42,135 nucleotides of DNA from JALZDI01 sp035557095 (GCA_035557095.1 DATMEB010000057.1:1-42135); one strand, 5' to 3'; shown: positions 19,714 through 28,232, numbered from the stretch's first letter. Program-made: numbers and translations. The notes: generated from the letters alone by a model not told the origin.

Positions 19714-20565
19714 ATGCACAGCAGTAACCCTGTTTTCGCTCGAAGCGGCGGCTTCAACGGCCGCGCTCCGCAGCAGTCCCAGTACCCCACCTACCCCGGC
19801 GCCGGCCCCAGTGCCGGTTCCGGTGGGCCCGGCTACACCGACCCGTCGACGTGGCAGACCGGCACACCCGGCGGCCCGGCGGTCGCCGAGGAGCGGATGA
19901 CGATCGACTCGGTCGTCATGCGCACGGCGATGACGCTGGTGGTTCTGGTCGCGTCGGCGGCTGCGACCTGGTTCCTCTTGTCGCCGCCGGAGCAGAACAC
20001 CACGGCGACGATGACGGCGTGGATGGTCGGCGCGTTCGGTGGTCTCGGCCTCGGGCTGGTGATCTCGTTCAAGCGCGTCGTGAGCCCGGCTCTCGTATTG
20101 CTGTACGCCGTGCTCGAGGGCGTCTTCGTCGGCGCGGCGAGCATGTTCTTCGAGTCCGTGTGGCCCGGCATCGTCGTGAGCGCTGTGGTCGGCACATTCG
20201 TTGCGTTCGTTGCAACCCTTGCCGCCTACAAGTTCTTCAACATCACGGTGACCCCGAAGTTCCGCAGGGTCGTCACCATCGCGATGTTCGGCTTCGTCGC
20301 GCTCGTGCTGCTGGACTTCCTGCTGAGCTTCGCGGGCCTGAGCTTCGGCTTCAACGGCTTCGGGCTGATGGGGCTGATCGCCACCGTCGTGGGCCTCGTG
20401 CTCGGTGTGCTGATGCTCGTGCTCGACTTCGACTTCGTCGAGCGCGGTGTAGCCGCCGGCCTGCCGGAGCGGGAGTCGTGGCGGGCCGCGTTCGGCCTGA
20501 CGGTCACGCTCATCTGGCTCTACATCGAGATGCTGCGGCTGCTCGCCATCCTGCGTGGCGACTGA
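19714..20565 (+). CDS. BI-1/YccA family integral membrane protein
   Basis: About 283 residues. The first ~65 are Gly/Pro/Ser-rich and cytoplasmic-looking (FARSGGFNGRAPQQ); then seven hydrophobic segments, beginning with TAMTLVVLVASAAATWFLL. YAVLEGVFVGAASMFFE and the C-terminal LTVTLIWLYIEMLRLL match the Bax-inhibitor-1-like family, some members of which conduct Ca2+ in a pH-dependent way. ATG 19714 follows GGAGGAG; an upstream ATG at 19702 is part of that site. An 18-bp hairpin follows the stop. Confidence 0.9.
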   Translation: MHSSNPVFARSGGFNGRAPQQSQYPTYPGAGPSAGSGGPGYTDPSTWQTGTPGGPAVAEERMTIDSVVMRTAMTLVVLVASAAATWFLLSPPEQNTTATMTAWMVGAFGGLGLGLVISFKRVVSPALVLLYAVLEGVFVGAASMFFESVWPGIVVSAVVGTFVAFVATLAAYKFFNITVTPKFRRVVTIAMFGFVALVLLDFLLSFAGLSFGFNGFGLMGLIATVVGLVLGVLMLVLDFDFVERGVAAGLPERESWRAAFGLTVTLIWLYIEMLRLLAILRGD

Positions 20566-20588
20566 CCAGCACACGCTCGCCTGAACGA

Positions 20589-20627
20589 CGCGGCGGCGCC
20601 CGGGCCCTCGGCCCGGGCGCCGCCGCG
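20589..20627. terminator. Perfect 18-bp hairpin after the BI-1-like gene
   Basis: Arms 20589-20606 and 20610-20627 are exactly complementary, all but one pair in the C/G-rich series, with a CTC loop. No T-tract follows, as is common for actinobacterial terminators. It starts 23 bases after the stop codon and separates this gene from the next promoter. Confidence 0.8.
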
Positions 20628-20652
20628 TATGCGCCGCGTGTGGAGCTGTGCG

Positions 20653-20658
20653 TATGTT
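20653..20658 (+). promoter_or_regulatory. -10 element TATGTT, leaderless start
   Basis: TATGTT ends six bases before GTG 20665, so the transcript should begin at or by the start codon. No Shine-Dalgarno is present. Confidence 0.45.
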
Positions 20659-20664
20659 GGGGCC

Positions 20665-21252
20665 GTGCTGTTCTCGCTCGACGCGCACCCGGGTCTCGCG
20701 GACGGGTCGATCACCCGCACCTTCCGCACCTGGAAGCGTGCGCAGGCGCGGGCAGGAGGCCGTTACCGCGTCGGCGGGATGCTGCTGGAGGTCGACACGG
20801 TCACCCGGGTCGCCGTGGCCGACCTGACCGAGAGCGACGCCCGCGCGGCCGGTGAGCCCGACCTCGCAGCGCTGCGTCGCCGGCTGGGCGAACCCGACGA
20901 GCAGACGCTGGTATGGCGGGTGGACCTGCACCACGTCGGACCCGACGACCGCATCGCGCTGCGGGCCACGGACGCGCTGACCGAGCCCGACGTCGAGCGC
21001 CTGACGGCCCGGCTCGACCGGCTCGACGCCGCCTCGACCACCGGGCCGTGGACGCGCGAGGTGCTGCGGCTGATCGGGGCGTGCCCGGGCGTGGTGTCGA
21101 CCGAGCTCGCCGAGAAGCTGGGCCGGGAGCGCCAGGCGTTCAAGGCCGACGTACGCAAGCTGAAGAACCTCGGCCTGACCGAGAGCCTGCAGGTGGGCTA
21201 CCGGATCTCGCCGCGAGGCCAGGCCCTCCTCGATGCCCTCGGTGCCGGCTGA
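20665..21252 (+). CDS. Uncharacterised protein: ASCH/PUA-like N-terminal and winged-helix C-terminal region
   Basis: About 195 residues, function unknown. The first ~60 residues (SITRTFRTWKRAQARAGGRY, then RVGGMLLEVDTV) resemble ASCH/PUA-like RNA-binding folds, with the usual basic patch before a Gly-x-Tyr turn. Residues from about 135 (LRLIGACPGVVSTELAEKLG, then FKADVRKLKNLGLTESLQ and YRISPRGQALL) form a winged helix-turn-helix. A protein that joins RNA-type and DNA-type modules could be a regulator. GTG 20665 is chosen from the leaderless -10. Domain calls are by eye. Confidence 0.75.
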   Translation: MLFSLDAHPGLADGSITRTFRTWKRAQARAGGRYRVGGMLLEVDTVTRVAVADLTESDARAAGEPDLAALRRRLGEPDEQTLVWRVDLHHVGPDDRIALRATDALTEPDVERLTARLDRLDAASTTGPWTREVLRLIGACPGVVSTELAEKLGRERQAFKADVRKLKNLGLTESLQVGYRISPRGQALLDALGAG

Positions 21253-21284
21253 CCTGGGCAGATCCACGCCCGGCCAACACAGCA

Positions 21285-21316
21285 AGGGGCGCCCGGGAGG
21301 ACTCCCGAGCGCCCCT
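21285..21316. terminator. Hairpin terminator after the ASCH-like gene
   Basis: AGGGGCGC (21285-21292) pairs with GCGCCCCT (21309-21316) and, across one C-A mismatch, CGGGAG pairs with CTCCCG. It lies in the 116-bp gap between two convergent genes. Confidence 0.7.
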
Positions 21317-21327
21317 CACCGGTTGGT

Positions 21328-21350
21328 GGGGCCGTCGTCTTGACGGCCCC
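21328..21350. terminator. Hairpin terminator for the convergent DUF4287 gene
   Basis: GGGGCCGTC (21328-21336) and GACGGCCCC (21342-21350), nine perfect pairs with a five-base loop, sit 19 bases past the stop of the minus-strand gene and next to the plus-strand terminator. Confidence 0.65.
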
Positions 21351-21368
21351 TCGGTGTCATCGGCGGTG

Positions 21369-21599
21369 TTACCGGAAGGCGCGCTGCGCCTTCTGCAGGT
21401 TGTGCTCGTGCACGATCGCCGTGGCGTGCCCGTGCGCGAGACCGTACTCGTCGCGCAGCCAGCAGACCCTCTCGTCGAACCGCAGCATGCCCGGCCCCTG
21501 CTCCAGGTGGCCGAACCACTCCTTCAGGTCACGTCCGGTGGCCGAGGGAATTCTCTCGACCAGTTGCCGATGCGTCTCTTCGGAGTGGTGTAGGGCCAT
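21369..21599 (-). CDS. Small DUF4287-like protein
   Basis: A 76-residue soluble protein. HHSEETHRQLVERIPSATGR, then DLKEWFGHL and the C-terminal LAHGHATAIVHEHNL follow the DUF4287 pattern (a short helical domain with a Gly-His-x-x-Ala-Ile-Val-His end). No function is established. ATG 21599 has GGAGG six bases upstream. It follows the SGNH hydrolase gene on the same strand after a 67-bp gap and has its own terminator. Confidence 0.8.
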   Translation of the reverse strand: MALHHSEETHRQLVERIPSATGRDLKEWFGHLEQGPGMLRFDERVCWLRDEYGLAHGHATAIVHEHNLQKAQRAFR

Positions 21600-21666
21600 G
21601 GCTGCCTCCGTGGGGTTGGTCGTGAATCGAGGGTGCCTCAACATCGGGCGGGGCACAAGGCCTGGC

Positions 21667-22671
21667 TCACCCCTCGGCGTCGCCCACCCGTTCCACATCC
21701 GGGATGGCCCGACGGCGGCGGTGGCGCAGCGCCACCCAGCGCCCGCGCGCCCCGCGTTCGCGCCCGCCGACCTCGGTGCCGCTGACCTCGGTGCCGGCCG
21801 AGTCTGCTGCCTCGGCGGCGGCGTACGCGACCGGCAGCACGCCCTCGCCGCGGAACGTCTCGGGCTCCTCCTCGCTCTCCGGTGCGAGCCCGATCGCGGC
21901 CGCGACCGAGGGCAGCAGCGCGCCGACCATGCTCTCGTATCCGGTCGCGGACGGATGGAACTGGTCGGGGCCGAAGTAGCGGCCGGGCTCGCGGTCGAAC
22001 TCCGGTCCGAGCAGCGCTCCCAGGGACACCGAGCGGCCGCCGGCCTCGACGACCGCGATGGTCTGACCGGCGGCAAGCCGGCGGCTGAGCATGCGGGCGA
22101 TCTGCCGCAGCGGGCTGGCGATCGGGCGCACGGTGCCCAGGTCGGGGCAGGTGCCCACGACGACCTCGCAGCCGCTGTCCTTGAGCCGGCGGACGGCGGC
22201 CTCGAGCAGGCGCACGACCTCCGAGGGCCAGGACGCGTGGGTGACGTCGTTGGTCCCGATCACGATCACCGCGACGTCGGGGGCGGCTTCGAGCGCGCGG
22301 TCGATCTGCGCGTCGAGATGCTTGGACTCCGCGCCGATCGCTGCGTGTACCGCCACGCGGACCGGCCGCTGTGCCTGCTGCGCCAGCCCGGCGGCGAGCA
22401 GGGCACCCGGCGTCTGGTCGGGGTCCTGCATGCCGTAGCCGCAGGCGGCCGAGTCGCCCAACACCGCCAGGTTGATCGGGCTGCCGGACAGCCCCGGGCC
22501 GTACACGTCACTGGAGTCCGGCGGGTTCGGCTGCCGGGGCCCGATGGTCCGTCGGGCCAGGGAGGCCTGCGCACGCAGCAGGCCGTACAGCGACCCGCCG
22601 AGCAGTCCCAGGCCTCCGCCGCCGTATGCCGCGGCGGCTGCCATCCGTCGTGCCGATGCTGCCTTGACCAA
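21667..22671 (-). CDS. SGNH/GDSL-family hydrolase (esterase/lipase-like)
   Basis: About 334 residues. Block I is LAVLGDSAACGYG with the nucleophilic Ser, block III is VIVIGTNDVTH, and block V DQFHPSATGY carries the Asp/His pair. An N-terminal hydrophobic Gly/Ala stretch (AAAAAYGGGGLGLLGGSLYG) may be a membrane anchor or uncleaved signal. The last ~60 residues are acidic then strongly basic and look disordered. TTG 22669-22671 has GGGGAGG eight bases upstream. Mycobacteria also carry an SGNH esterase gene close to cbs (Rv1075c/Rv1077), so the neighbourhood is conserved. Confidence 0.9.
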   Translation of the reverse strand: MVKAASARRMAAAAAYGGGGLGLLGGSLYGLLRAQASLARRTIGPRQPNPPDSSDVYGPGLSGSPINLAVLGDSAACGYGMQDPDQTPGALLAAGLAQQAQRPVRVAVHAAIGAESKHLDAQIDRALEAAPDVAVIVIGTNDVTHASWPSEVVRLLEAAVRRLKDSGCEVVVGTCPDLGTVRPIASPLRQIARMLSRRLAAGQTIAVVEAGGRSVSLGALLGPEFDREPGRYFGPDQFHPSATGYESMVGALLPSVAAAIGLAPESEEEPETFRGEGVLPVAYAAAEAADSAGTEVSGTEVGGRERGARGRWVALRHRRRRAIPDVERVGDAEG

Positions 22672-22745
22672 ACCCAGTACCTCCCCTTGATCGCCCCAAA
22701 TCTACGGGTCGGCAAGGGTGAGATCGTGGGGGACTCCCGCCCGAT

Positions 22746-22751
22746 TAGGCT
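22746..22751 (+). promoter_or_regulatory. -10 element TAGGCT of cbs, leaderless
   Basis: TAGGCT ends six bases before the cbs GTG. The 11-base string TAGGCTGACCG is identical to that before ilvA at 39818. Confidence 0.55.
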
Positions 22752-22757
22752 GACCGC

Positions 22758-24128
22758 GTGAAATATGTGGACTCCCTGCTCGACCTGGTCGGTGACACGC
22801 CACTGCTGCGGCTGCAGAAGGTGACCGACGGCGCGCGTCCGACCGTGCTCGCGAAGGTGGAGTACATGAACCCGGGCGGCAGCGTGAAGGACCGGATCGC
22901 CAAGCGCATGGTCGAGGCCGCCGAGGCCGACGGCTCGCTGCAGCCCGGCGGGACGATCGTGGAGCCGACCTCGGGCAACACCGGCGTCGGCTTGGCGATC
23001 GTTGCGCAGGCCAAGGGCTACCAGTGCGTGTTCGTCTGCCCGGACAAGGTCAGCGAGGACAAGCGCAACGTGCTGAAGGCATACGGCGCCGAGGTCGTCG
23101 TGTGCCCGACCGCGGTCGAGCCCGAGCACCCCGACTCGTACTACTCCGTCTCGGACCGGCTGGAACAGGAGATCGAGGGCGCCTGGAAGCCCGACCAGTA
23201 CTCCAACGTCAACAACCCGCGGTCGCACTACGAGCAGACCGGGCCCGAGATCTGGCAGCAGACCGACGGCAGGATCACGCACTTCGTGTGCGGGGTCGGC
23301 ACCGGCGGGACGATCAGCGGGACGGGTCGCTACCTCAAGGAGGTCAGCGACGGGCGCGTGCAGGTGATCGGAGCCGACCCGGAGGGGTCGGTCTACTCCG
23401 GCGGCACCGGCCGGCCGTACCTCGTCGAGGGCGTGGGGGAGGACTTCTGGCCCACGACGTACGACCGAGAGATCGCCGACCGCATCATCGCGATCTCCGA
23501 CCGTGACTCGTTCGCGACGACACGCCGGCTCGCCCGCGAGGAGGGCCTGCTGGTCGGCGGGTCATCGGGTATGGCGGCTGCCGGTGCGATCCGGCTCGCA
23601 CAGGAGCTCGACGACCCCGAGGCCGTGATCGTGGTGCTGCTGCCCGACGGCGGCCGCGGCTACCTCACCAAGGTCTTCGACGACGCGTGGCTCTCGCACT
23701 ACGGGTTCCTGCGTGGCAAGGACGAGCGCACCGTCGGCGACGTGCTGCGCGGCAAGGGCGGCGAGCTGCCCGCGCTGGTGCACACCCATCCCAACGAGAC
23801 GATCGCCGAGGCGGTCGCGATCCTGCGCGAGTACGGCGTCTCGCAGATGCCGGTCGTCAAGGCCGAGCCGCCGGTGATGGCAGCCGAGGTCGTGGGCTCG
23901 GTCGCGGAACGCGAGCTGCTGGAGGCGCTGTACGGCGGCCGGGGACGGCTGGCCGACCGGGTCGAGGCGCACATGTCCGCCGCGCTGCCGACGATCGGTG
24001 CCGGCGAGTCCGCCTCCACGGCGGTCGCCGCCCTCGGCAAGGCCGACGCGCTGCTCGTGCAGGAGGACGGCAAGCCGGTCGGGGTCGTCACCCGCCAGGA
24101 CCTGCTCGGCGCGCTCGCCACCAGCTGA
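22758..24128 (+). CDS. cbs: Cystathionine beta-synthase
   Basis: PLP enzyme condensing serine and homocysteine to cystathionine, the first step of reverse transsulfuration. 456 residues, the usual size of actinobacterial Cbs. The PLP lysine is in NPGGSVKDRI (Lys44), the substrate loop is EPTSGNTGVGLA, and the phosphate-binding loop is GVGTGGTISGTG. Two regulatory CBS motifs occupy about 335-456. An O-acetylserine sulfhydrylase role is less likely because of the CBS domain pair. GTG 22758 lies directly under a TAGGCT -10. The second enzyme of the route is at 30972. Confidence 0.95.
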   Translation: MKYVDSLLDLVGDTPLLRLQKVTDGARPTVLAKVEYMNPGGSVKDRIAKRMVEAAEADGSLQPGGTIVEPTSGNTGVGLAIVAQAKGYQCVFVCPDKVSEDKRNVLKAYGAEVVVCPTAVEPEHPDSYYSVSDRLEQEIEGAWKPDQYSNVNNPRSHYEQTGPEIWQQTDGRITHFVCGVGTGGTISGTGRYLKEVSDGRVQVIGADPEGSVYSGGTGRPYLVEGVGEDFWPTTYDREIADRIIAISDRDSFATTRRLAREEGLLVGGSSGMAAAGAIRLAQELDDPEAVIVVLLPDGGRGYLTKVFDDAWLSHYGFLRGKDERTVGDVLRGKGGELPALVHTHPNETIAEAVAILREYGVSQMPVVKAEPPVMAAEVVGSVAERELLEALYGGRGRLADRVEAHMSAALPTIGAGESASTAVAALGKADALLVQEDGKPVGVVTRQDLLGALATS

Positions 24129-24154
24129 CTGACTATCGCGGCGCGAACAAGGCC

Positions 24155-25708
24155 TCAGGCGGGCTGGCGCTCGCGTGCGGGCTCGGCGGTCGAGGCCGTT
24201 GCCGCGGGAACGACGTCGTACTCGTGCCGCTTCAGCTTGCGGGTCTCGAGCCAGTACTTCCACGTGAAGTGCGGCCAGATCGTGAAGTTGCGGCCGTTCT
24301 CGTCGACGTACCAGCTGTTGCAGCCCTGCCACACGCTGCCGGACAGACGGGTCTGGACCCGTTCGACGAATCGGTCGTGGGTGTCCTGGCGGACGTCGAC
24401 GTAGGCCGCGTCCTCGTCCTCGAGCAGCCCGAGCGCCTGCATCACGTAGTCGACCTGACGCTCGATCATGAACACCATCGAGCTGTGGCCGAGGCCGGTG
24501 TTCGGTCCGACCAGGAGGAACAGGTTGGGGAAGCCGGAGACCGTGATCCCGAGGTGGGCGCCCATCCCCCTGCGCTCCCACACCTCGTTGAGCTCCTCGC
24601 CGTCGCGCCCCACGATCTTCATCTGCGTGAGGTTGCCGCTGACGTCGAAGCCCGTACCGAAGATGATCGTGTCCGCCTCGCGCTCGGTGCCGTCGCTGGT
24701 GACGACGCTGTGCGGCCGTACCTCCTTGATGCCGTCGGTCACGAGGTCGACGTGGTCGTGGCACAGCGAGGGGTAGTAGTCGTTCGAGAGCAGGACGCGC
24801 TTGCAGCCGACGGCGTAGTCGGGCGTGAGCTTGCGGCGCAGCTCCGGGTCGGGCACCTGCTTCTTCAGATGATGCCGAGCCTGTAGCTCGATCGCCTTCA
24901 TCATCCTGGGGTTGACCGCGAAGCCGACCCCGCGCAGCTCCATCGCCCAGTACAACAGGTTGCGGATGAACCGCTGGCCGACCGGGAAGCGCGAGTGCAG
25001 GTCGCGCTCGCGCACGCCGATCGCGCGGTCGGGCTTGGGCGTGATCCATGGCGCGGAGCGCTGGTAGACGTCGAGGTGCGCGACGTCCTCGGCGATCTGC
25101 GGCACGAACTGGATGGCGCTGGCGCCGGTGCCGATGACCGCGACCCGGCGCCCGCGCAGGTCGTGCTCGTGGTTCCAGTGCGCGGAGTGGAACGTCGTGC
25201 CTTCGAACGTGTCCAGACCCGGCAGGTCCGGGGTCTTCGGATGGTGCAGCGCGCCGACCCCGGCCACCAGCGAGCGGGCGGTGACCAGCTCGTTGTCGTT
25301 GACCCACACCTGCCAGGTGCCGCTCGCCTCGTCGAACTCCGCACCGGTGACCGTGGCGTTGTAGCGGAAGTGCGCGCCGATGCCGTACTTGTTCACGCAG
25401 TGCCGGATGTAGTCCCAGATCTCCTGCTGGGGCGCGAACATCCGCGTCCACCGCGGGTTCTGCTCGAAGGAGAACGAGTAGAGGTACGACGGCACGTCGC
25501 ACGCGCAGCCGGGGTAGGTGTTGTCCCGCCAGGTGCCGCCGAGGTCGTCGTCCTTCTCGAGCACCACGAAGTCGTCGATGCCGCGCAGCTTGAGCTGGAT
25601 CGCCATGCAGACCCCGGCGAAGCCGGAGCCGATGATCGCGACCTGGTGGTCGACCGGGGTCGCTGCCGTGGTCGAGGGGGTCGACGTGCTCGCGGGAGCG
25701 GTCGCCAT
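24155..25708 (-). CDS. Flavin monooxygenase of Baeyer-Villiger type
   Basis: An FAD/NADPH-dependent monooxygenase of about 517 residues. FAD motif IIGSGFAGVCMAIQL (about 25-39), then the BVMO fingerprint FEGTTFHSAHWNHE (F-x-G-x-x-x-H-x-x-x-W; the usual final Pro/Asp is Asn), then the NADPH motif VIGTGASAIQF. FGTGFDVSGN is the ATG-like motif. Substrates are probably ketones, but cannot be named. ATG 25708 follows AGGAGG, and the first 18 residues are Thr/Ala/Pro-rich. It is convergent with cbs and has an operator-like palindrome upstream. Confidence 0.9.
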   Translation of the reverse strand: MATAPASTSTPSTTAATPVDHQVAIIGSGFAGVCMAIQLKLRGIDDFVVLEKDDDLGGTWRDNTYPGCACDVPSYLYSFSFEQNPRWTRMFAPQQEIWDYIRHCVNKYGIGAHFRYNATVTGAEFDEASGTWQVWVNDNELVTARSLVAGVGALHHPKTPDLPGLDTFEGTTFHSAHWNHEHDLRGRRVAVIGTGASAIQFVPQIAEDVAHLDVYQRSAPWITPKPDRAIGVRERDLHSRFPVGQRFIRNLLYWAMELRGVGFAVNPRMMKAIELQARHHLKKQVPDPELRRKLTPDYAVGCKRVLLSNDYYPSLCHDHVDLVTDGIKEVRPHSVVTSDGTEREADTIIFGTGFDVSGNLTQMKIVGRDGEELNEVWERRGMGAHLGITVSGFPNLFLLVGPNTGLGHSSMVFMIERQVDYVMQALGLLEDEDAAYVDVRQDTHDRFVERVQTRLSGSVWQGCNSWYVDENGRNFTIWPHFTWKYWLETRKLKRHEYDVVPAATASTAEPARERQPA

Positions 25709-26016
25709 GCGCGGCCTCCTGGGTCCAAGCCTTGCTGCCAACGCAGCCATCAACTATGTGTCATTAGCGATGTAACATTCTGTGGCGTCGCCCTGTCAAG
25801 GGTCGGGGATGTGACGCGGTGCACGCCGTCCCAGGCCGATGACGCGAACAAACGATCGGTTCGCCCCACATGTTTAGGGTCTGTCGTCAATAGCCCCTTT
25901 GGCCCATTCAACGTGACTACCGCTGATCATGATCGCGGCCCAGGGCCGGTCTACCGTCGGCCGGGTTCGTTGATTGATCCCTTTCGGGGTCTTCTAGCTA
26001 TTTGGGGGCTTTAAGA
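25709..26016. other. 308-bp intergenic region between the BVMO and the first collagen-like gene
   Basis: It holds an imperfect palindrome at 25756-25778 near the monooxygenase start and, close to the plus-strand gene, a small hairpin GATCCC-TTTC-GGGGTC (25976-25991) followed by TAGCTA (25995-26000), which may be a -10. The segment is visibly less G+C-rich than its surroundings. I see no coding frame or RNA gene in it. Confidence 0.5.
25756..25778 (-). promoter_or_regulatory. Operator-like palindrome upstream of the monooxygenase
   Basis: ATGTGTCAT-TAGCG-ATGTAACAT: nine-base arms matching at seven positions around a five-base centre, 48-70 bp upstream of the ATG. The shape fits a TetR-type site; no regulator gene is adjacent. 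Confidence 0.4.
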
Positions 26017-27063
26017 GTGCGCAAGCTATTTGAGAGTCGTGTTGCCGCTGTGGCCGTTGGGGCTGCAGTTGTGGTGGGTTTGGGGTCCACCGGGGCGTGG
26101 GCTGCTTCCACGATCGGGTCGGATGACATCAGGAACGGCGGGGTCAGCACCAAGGACATCCGCAACGGGGGCGTTCACAAGGACGACGTGCACCGAGGTG
26201 CAGTCGGCTCGCACGAGGTCCAGGACCAGAGCTTGGGCATGGGCGACCTGCGTAAGGCGGCCAGGGACAGCCTGCGCGGTTCGAAGGGTCCGCGGGGCCC
26301 GCAGGGTCCGCGGGGACCCAGAGGTGCGAAGGGCGACGACGGGGACGACTTCGAGGTCCGGGGTCGCAACTGGGGGATCGTCGACAGGAACGTGAGTGGC
26401 GCCGGCGACGCCTACCTGCGGTTCGGCCCGACTGCGATCAACTTCCCGAGCGGTACGAAGGTGAAGCCCCCGTTGGGCATCGGCAGCCTCGGCATTCGCG
26501 TCGAAGGTAGCGACACCGACGGCATCGAGCCTCTCGCCACCACTGACAAGGTCTCCTTCGGCAACCAGGTCGACTTCTTCGGCGATCTGGTCGGCGACCT
26601 GGAGCAGCTCGGGTTCTGGGTGTTCACCACCGGCGAGAACAACGCCAATGGCGCCAACAACATGCCGACCATCCAGTTCGAGATCGACCCGAACCTGGCG
26701 GCGACAGGCACCGACGACTACTCCTCGATGGTGTACCTACCGGCCAACGGCATTGCCAATGAGTGGACCGAGTTCGACGCCACCGATGACACGCAGGGTC
26801 CGACCTGGTTCCTGAGCGGTGCGGAGGGTGCAGCCACCGGCTGCAGCCAGGCGACACCCTGCACGTTCACGGCGATCCAGGACGCGCTGGACGAGGGGAC
26901 GCCGGGGGTACCCGACCCCGATCCCGCCACGATCTACACCGCGCAGATCTTCAAGGGCCGTGACTTCTCGTTCTCGGGCGCCGTCGACGCGTTGCGGATC
27001 AACAACAAGGTGTACGACTTCGAACCCTTCGGTGTCGTCACGAAGTTCGACCACGACGACTGA
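26017..27063 (+). CDS. Secreted collagen-like repeat protein A
   Basis: 348 residues. A signal peptide (MRKLFESRVAAVAVGAAVVV, then a cut after about GAWA), then about five degenerate ten-residue repeats built on SDDIRNGGV and STKDIRNGGV, a DSLRG hinge, and exactly eight Gly-X-Y triplets rich in GPR and GPQ. The 250-residue C-terminal region is Asp/Gly/Thr-rich with no family I recognise; it has two cysteines close together (GCSQATPC). I choose GTG 26017 because the tandem paralogue starts at the equivalent codon, both after GGGGGCTTTA; a TTG at 26002 is unlikely. Probably exported; a surface or matrix role is only inferred. Confidence 0.88.
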   Translation: MRKLFESRVAAVAVGAAVVVGLGSTGAWAASTIGSDDIRNGGVSTKDIRNGGVHKDDVHRGAVGSHEVQDQSLGMGDLRKAARDSLRGSKGPRGPQGPRGPRGAKGDDGDDFEVRGRNWGIVDRNVSGAGDAYLRFGPTAINFPSGTKVKPPLGIGSLGIRVEGSDTDGIEPLATTDKVSFGNQVDFFGDLVGDLEQLGFWVFTTGENNANGANNMPTIQFEIDPNLAATGTDDYSSMVYLPANGIANEWTEFDATDDTQGPTWFLSGAEGAATGCSQATPCTFTAIQDALDEGTPGVPDPDPATIYTAQIFKGRDFSFSGAVDALRINNKVYDFEPFGVVTKFDHDD

Positions 27064-27079
27064 CCTACTACCGAACGTC

Positions 27080-27108
27080 GGCCCCCGGTCCACGCCGGAC
27101 CGGGGGCC
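27080..27108. terminator. Hairpin terminator after collagen-like gene A
   Basis: GGCCCCCGGTCC and GGACCGGGGGCC pair perfectly over 12 bp around a five-base loop, 16 bases after the stop codon. It separates A from B, so B is probably transcribed on its own or by read-through. Confidence 0.8.
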
Positions 27109-27232
27109 ACGGTCGGGATTTGCAGGTGTGGCAACTCCTGGTCGTGACCGCGACACCGACGCCGCCTCTGGCTGACGTGCTGCGGGCTCGACCAACCGCA
27201 TGACATTCACGAAGAATTCGGGGGCTTTACCC

Positions 27233-28174
27233 ATGCGCAAGCTATTCCAAAGTCGTGTCGCTGCGGTCGCCGTCGGGGCTGCAGTCGTGGTCGGTCTCGG
27301 CTCCACCGGAGCCTGGGCTGCTGCCACGATCGGGTCCGACGACATCCGTAACGGCGGGGTCCGCACCATGGACATCCGTAACGGCGGCGTGCAGAAGGGC
27401 GACCTCCACGGGGGTGCGGTCGGCTCGCACGAGGTCGCGGACGAGACCCTGGGCCTGGGCGACCTGCGTCCCGGCGCCGTCGACAGCCTGCGCGGGTCGC
27501 AGGGACCGCGTGGACCCCAGGGACCGCGTGGACCGCAGGGACCGAGCGGTGACAGCGGCGACGACGCGCCTCTGCTGGACACCCTGAGCCACCTGCTGTA
27601 CGTCGAGGACGGCACCCTGCAGATGGACACGCTCACCTACCGGCTCAAGGATCCGATCAAGTTCGAGGACCTGGACCTGACCTTCTTCCAGGAGCTCGTC
27701 CATGAGGGCGCACCGGGTGCGAGCGCCGTCGGAGCCAGCGTGATCCTCGGCGTGGACGCCAACGACGACGGCAAGTACGAGGCGAAGGATCTGGCCTGGC
27801 ACGTCGGGGAGACCCCGCACGACCCGGCTCTGCTCAAGGACGACACCTTCGTGGAGATGGACGGTGCCAGCCCATCGGTGTTCAGCGTCTTCGCCCCGGA
27901 CGAGCCGCGGTGGTGGTCGCCGAACGTTGCCGGTGACGGGTTCAACACCGTTGACCCGAACTGCTACAACACGCTGGCAATCCTGGTCGCCGACTGTGCC
28001 GACGTGCGTTTCGACGCCGACGACAAGATCGAGGTCATCCGGCTCGTGCTCGGGGGCTCAGGGGCATGGAACGACGTGGCCTACCGCCTCACGACGAGGA
28101 ACATCGGCGCCGAGGTCAAGGAGCTCAAGCACGTCTCGATCGAGCGGCTGGTCCCGATCCCGCCGGCCGGCTGA
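27233..28174 (+). CDS. Secreted collagen-like repeat protein B
   Basis: 313 residues, paralogue of the preceding gene over the first ~105 residues: nearly the same signal peptide (MRKLFQSRVAAVAVGAAVVV), IRNGGV repeats, DSLRG, and again exactly eight Gly-X-Y triplets. The C-terminal ~200 residues are unrelated to A. They include DANDDGKYEAKD, a calcium-binding EF-hand/dockerin-type loop (D-x-N-x-D-G-x5-D), and two late cysteines (NCYN, VADCAD). ATG 27233 corresponds to GTG 26017 of A. No enzyme motif is visible. Arg and Pro in the triplets are as in bacterial collagen-like proteins, which form triple helices without hydroxyproline. Confidence 0.88.
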   Translation: MRKLFQSRVAAVAVGAAVVVGLGSTGAWAAATIGSDDIRNGGVRTMDIRNGGVQKGDLHGGAVGSHEVADETLGLGDLRPGAVDSLRGSQGPRGPQGPRGPQGPSGDSGDDAPLLDTLSHLLYVEDGTLQMDTLTYRLKDPIKFEDLDLTFFQELVHEGAPGASAVGASVILGVDANDDGKYEAKDLAWHVGETPHDPALLKDDTFVEMDGASPSVFSVFAPDEPRWWSPNVAGDGFNTVDPNCYNTLAILVADCADVRFDADDKIEVIRLVLGGSGAWNDVAYRLTTRNIGAEVKELKHVSIERLVPIPPAG

Positions 28175-28232
28175 GCAGGTGGTCGACGCTCGTCGGCGGT
28201 GAACTGGCGACTCGAGCCGACAGGTCGCCGGT

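Noticed and set aside
26272..26350. Gly-Pro repeats in the collagen-like genes as a CRISPR or minisatellite
   Set aside because: The repeats are codon triplets in a signal-peptide-bearing frame without spacers, and the triplet number is the same in both paralogues.
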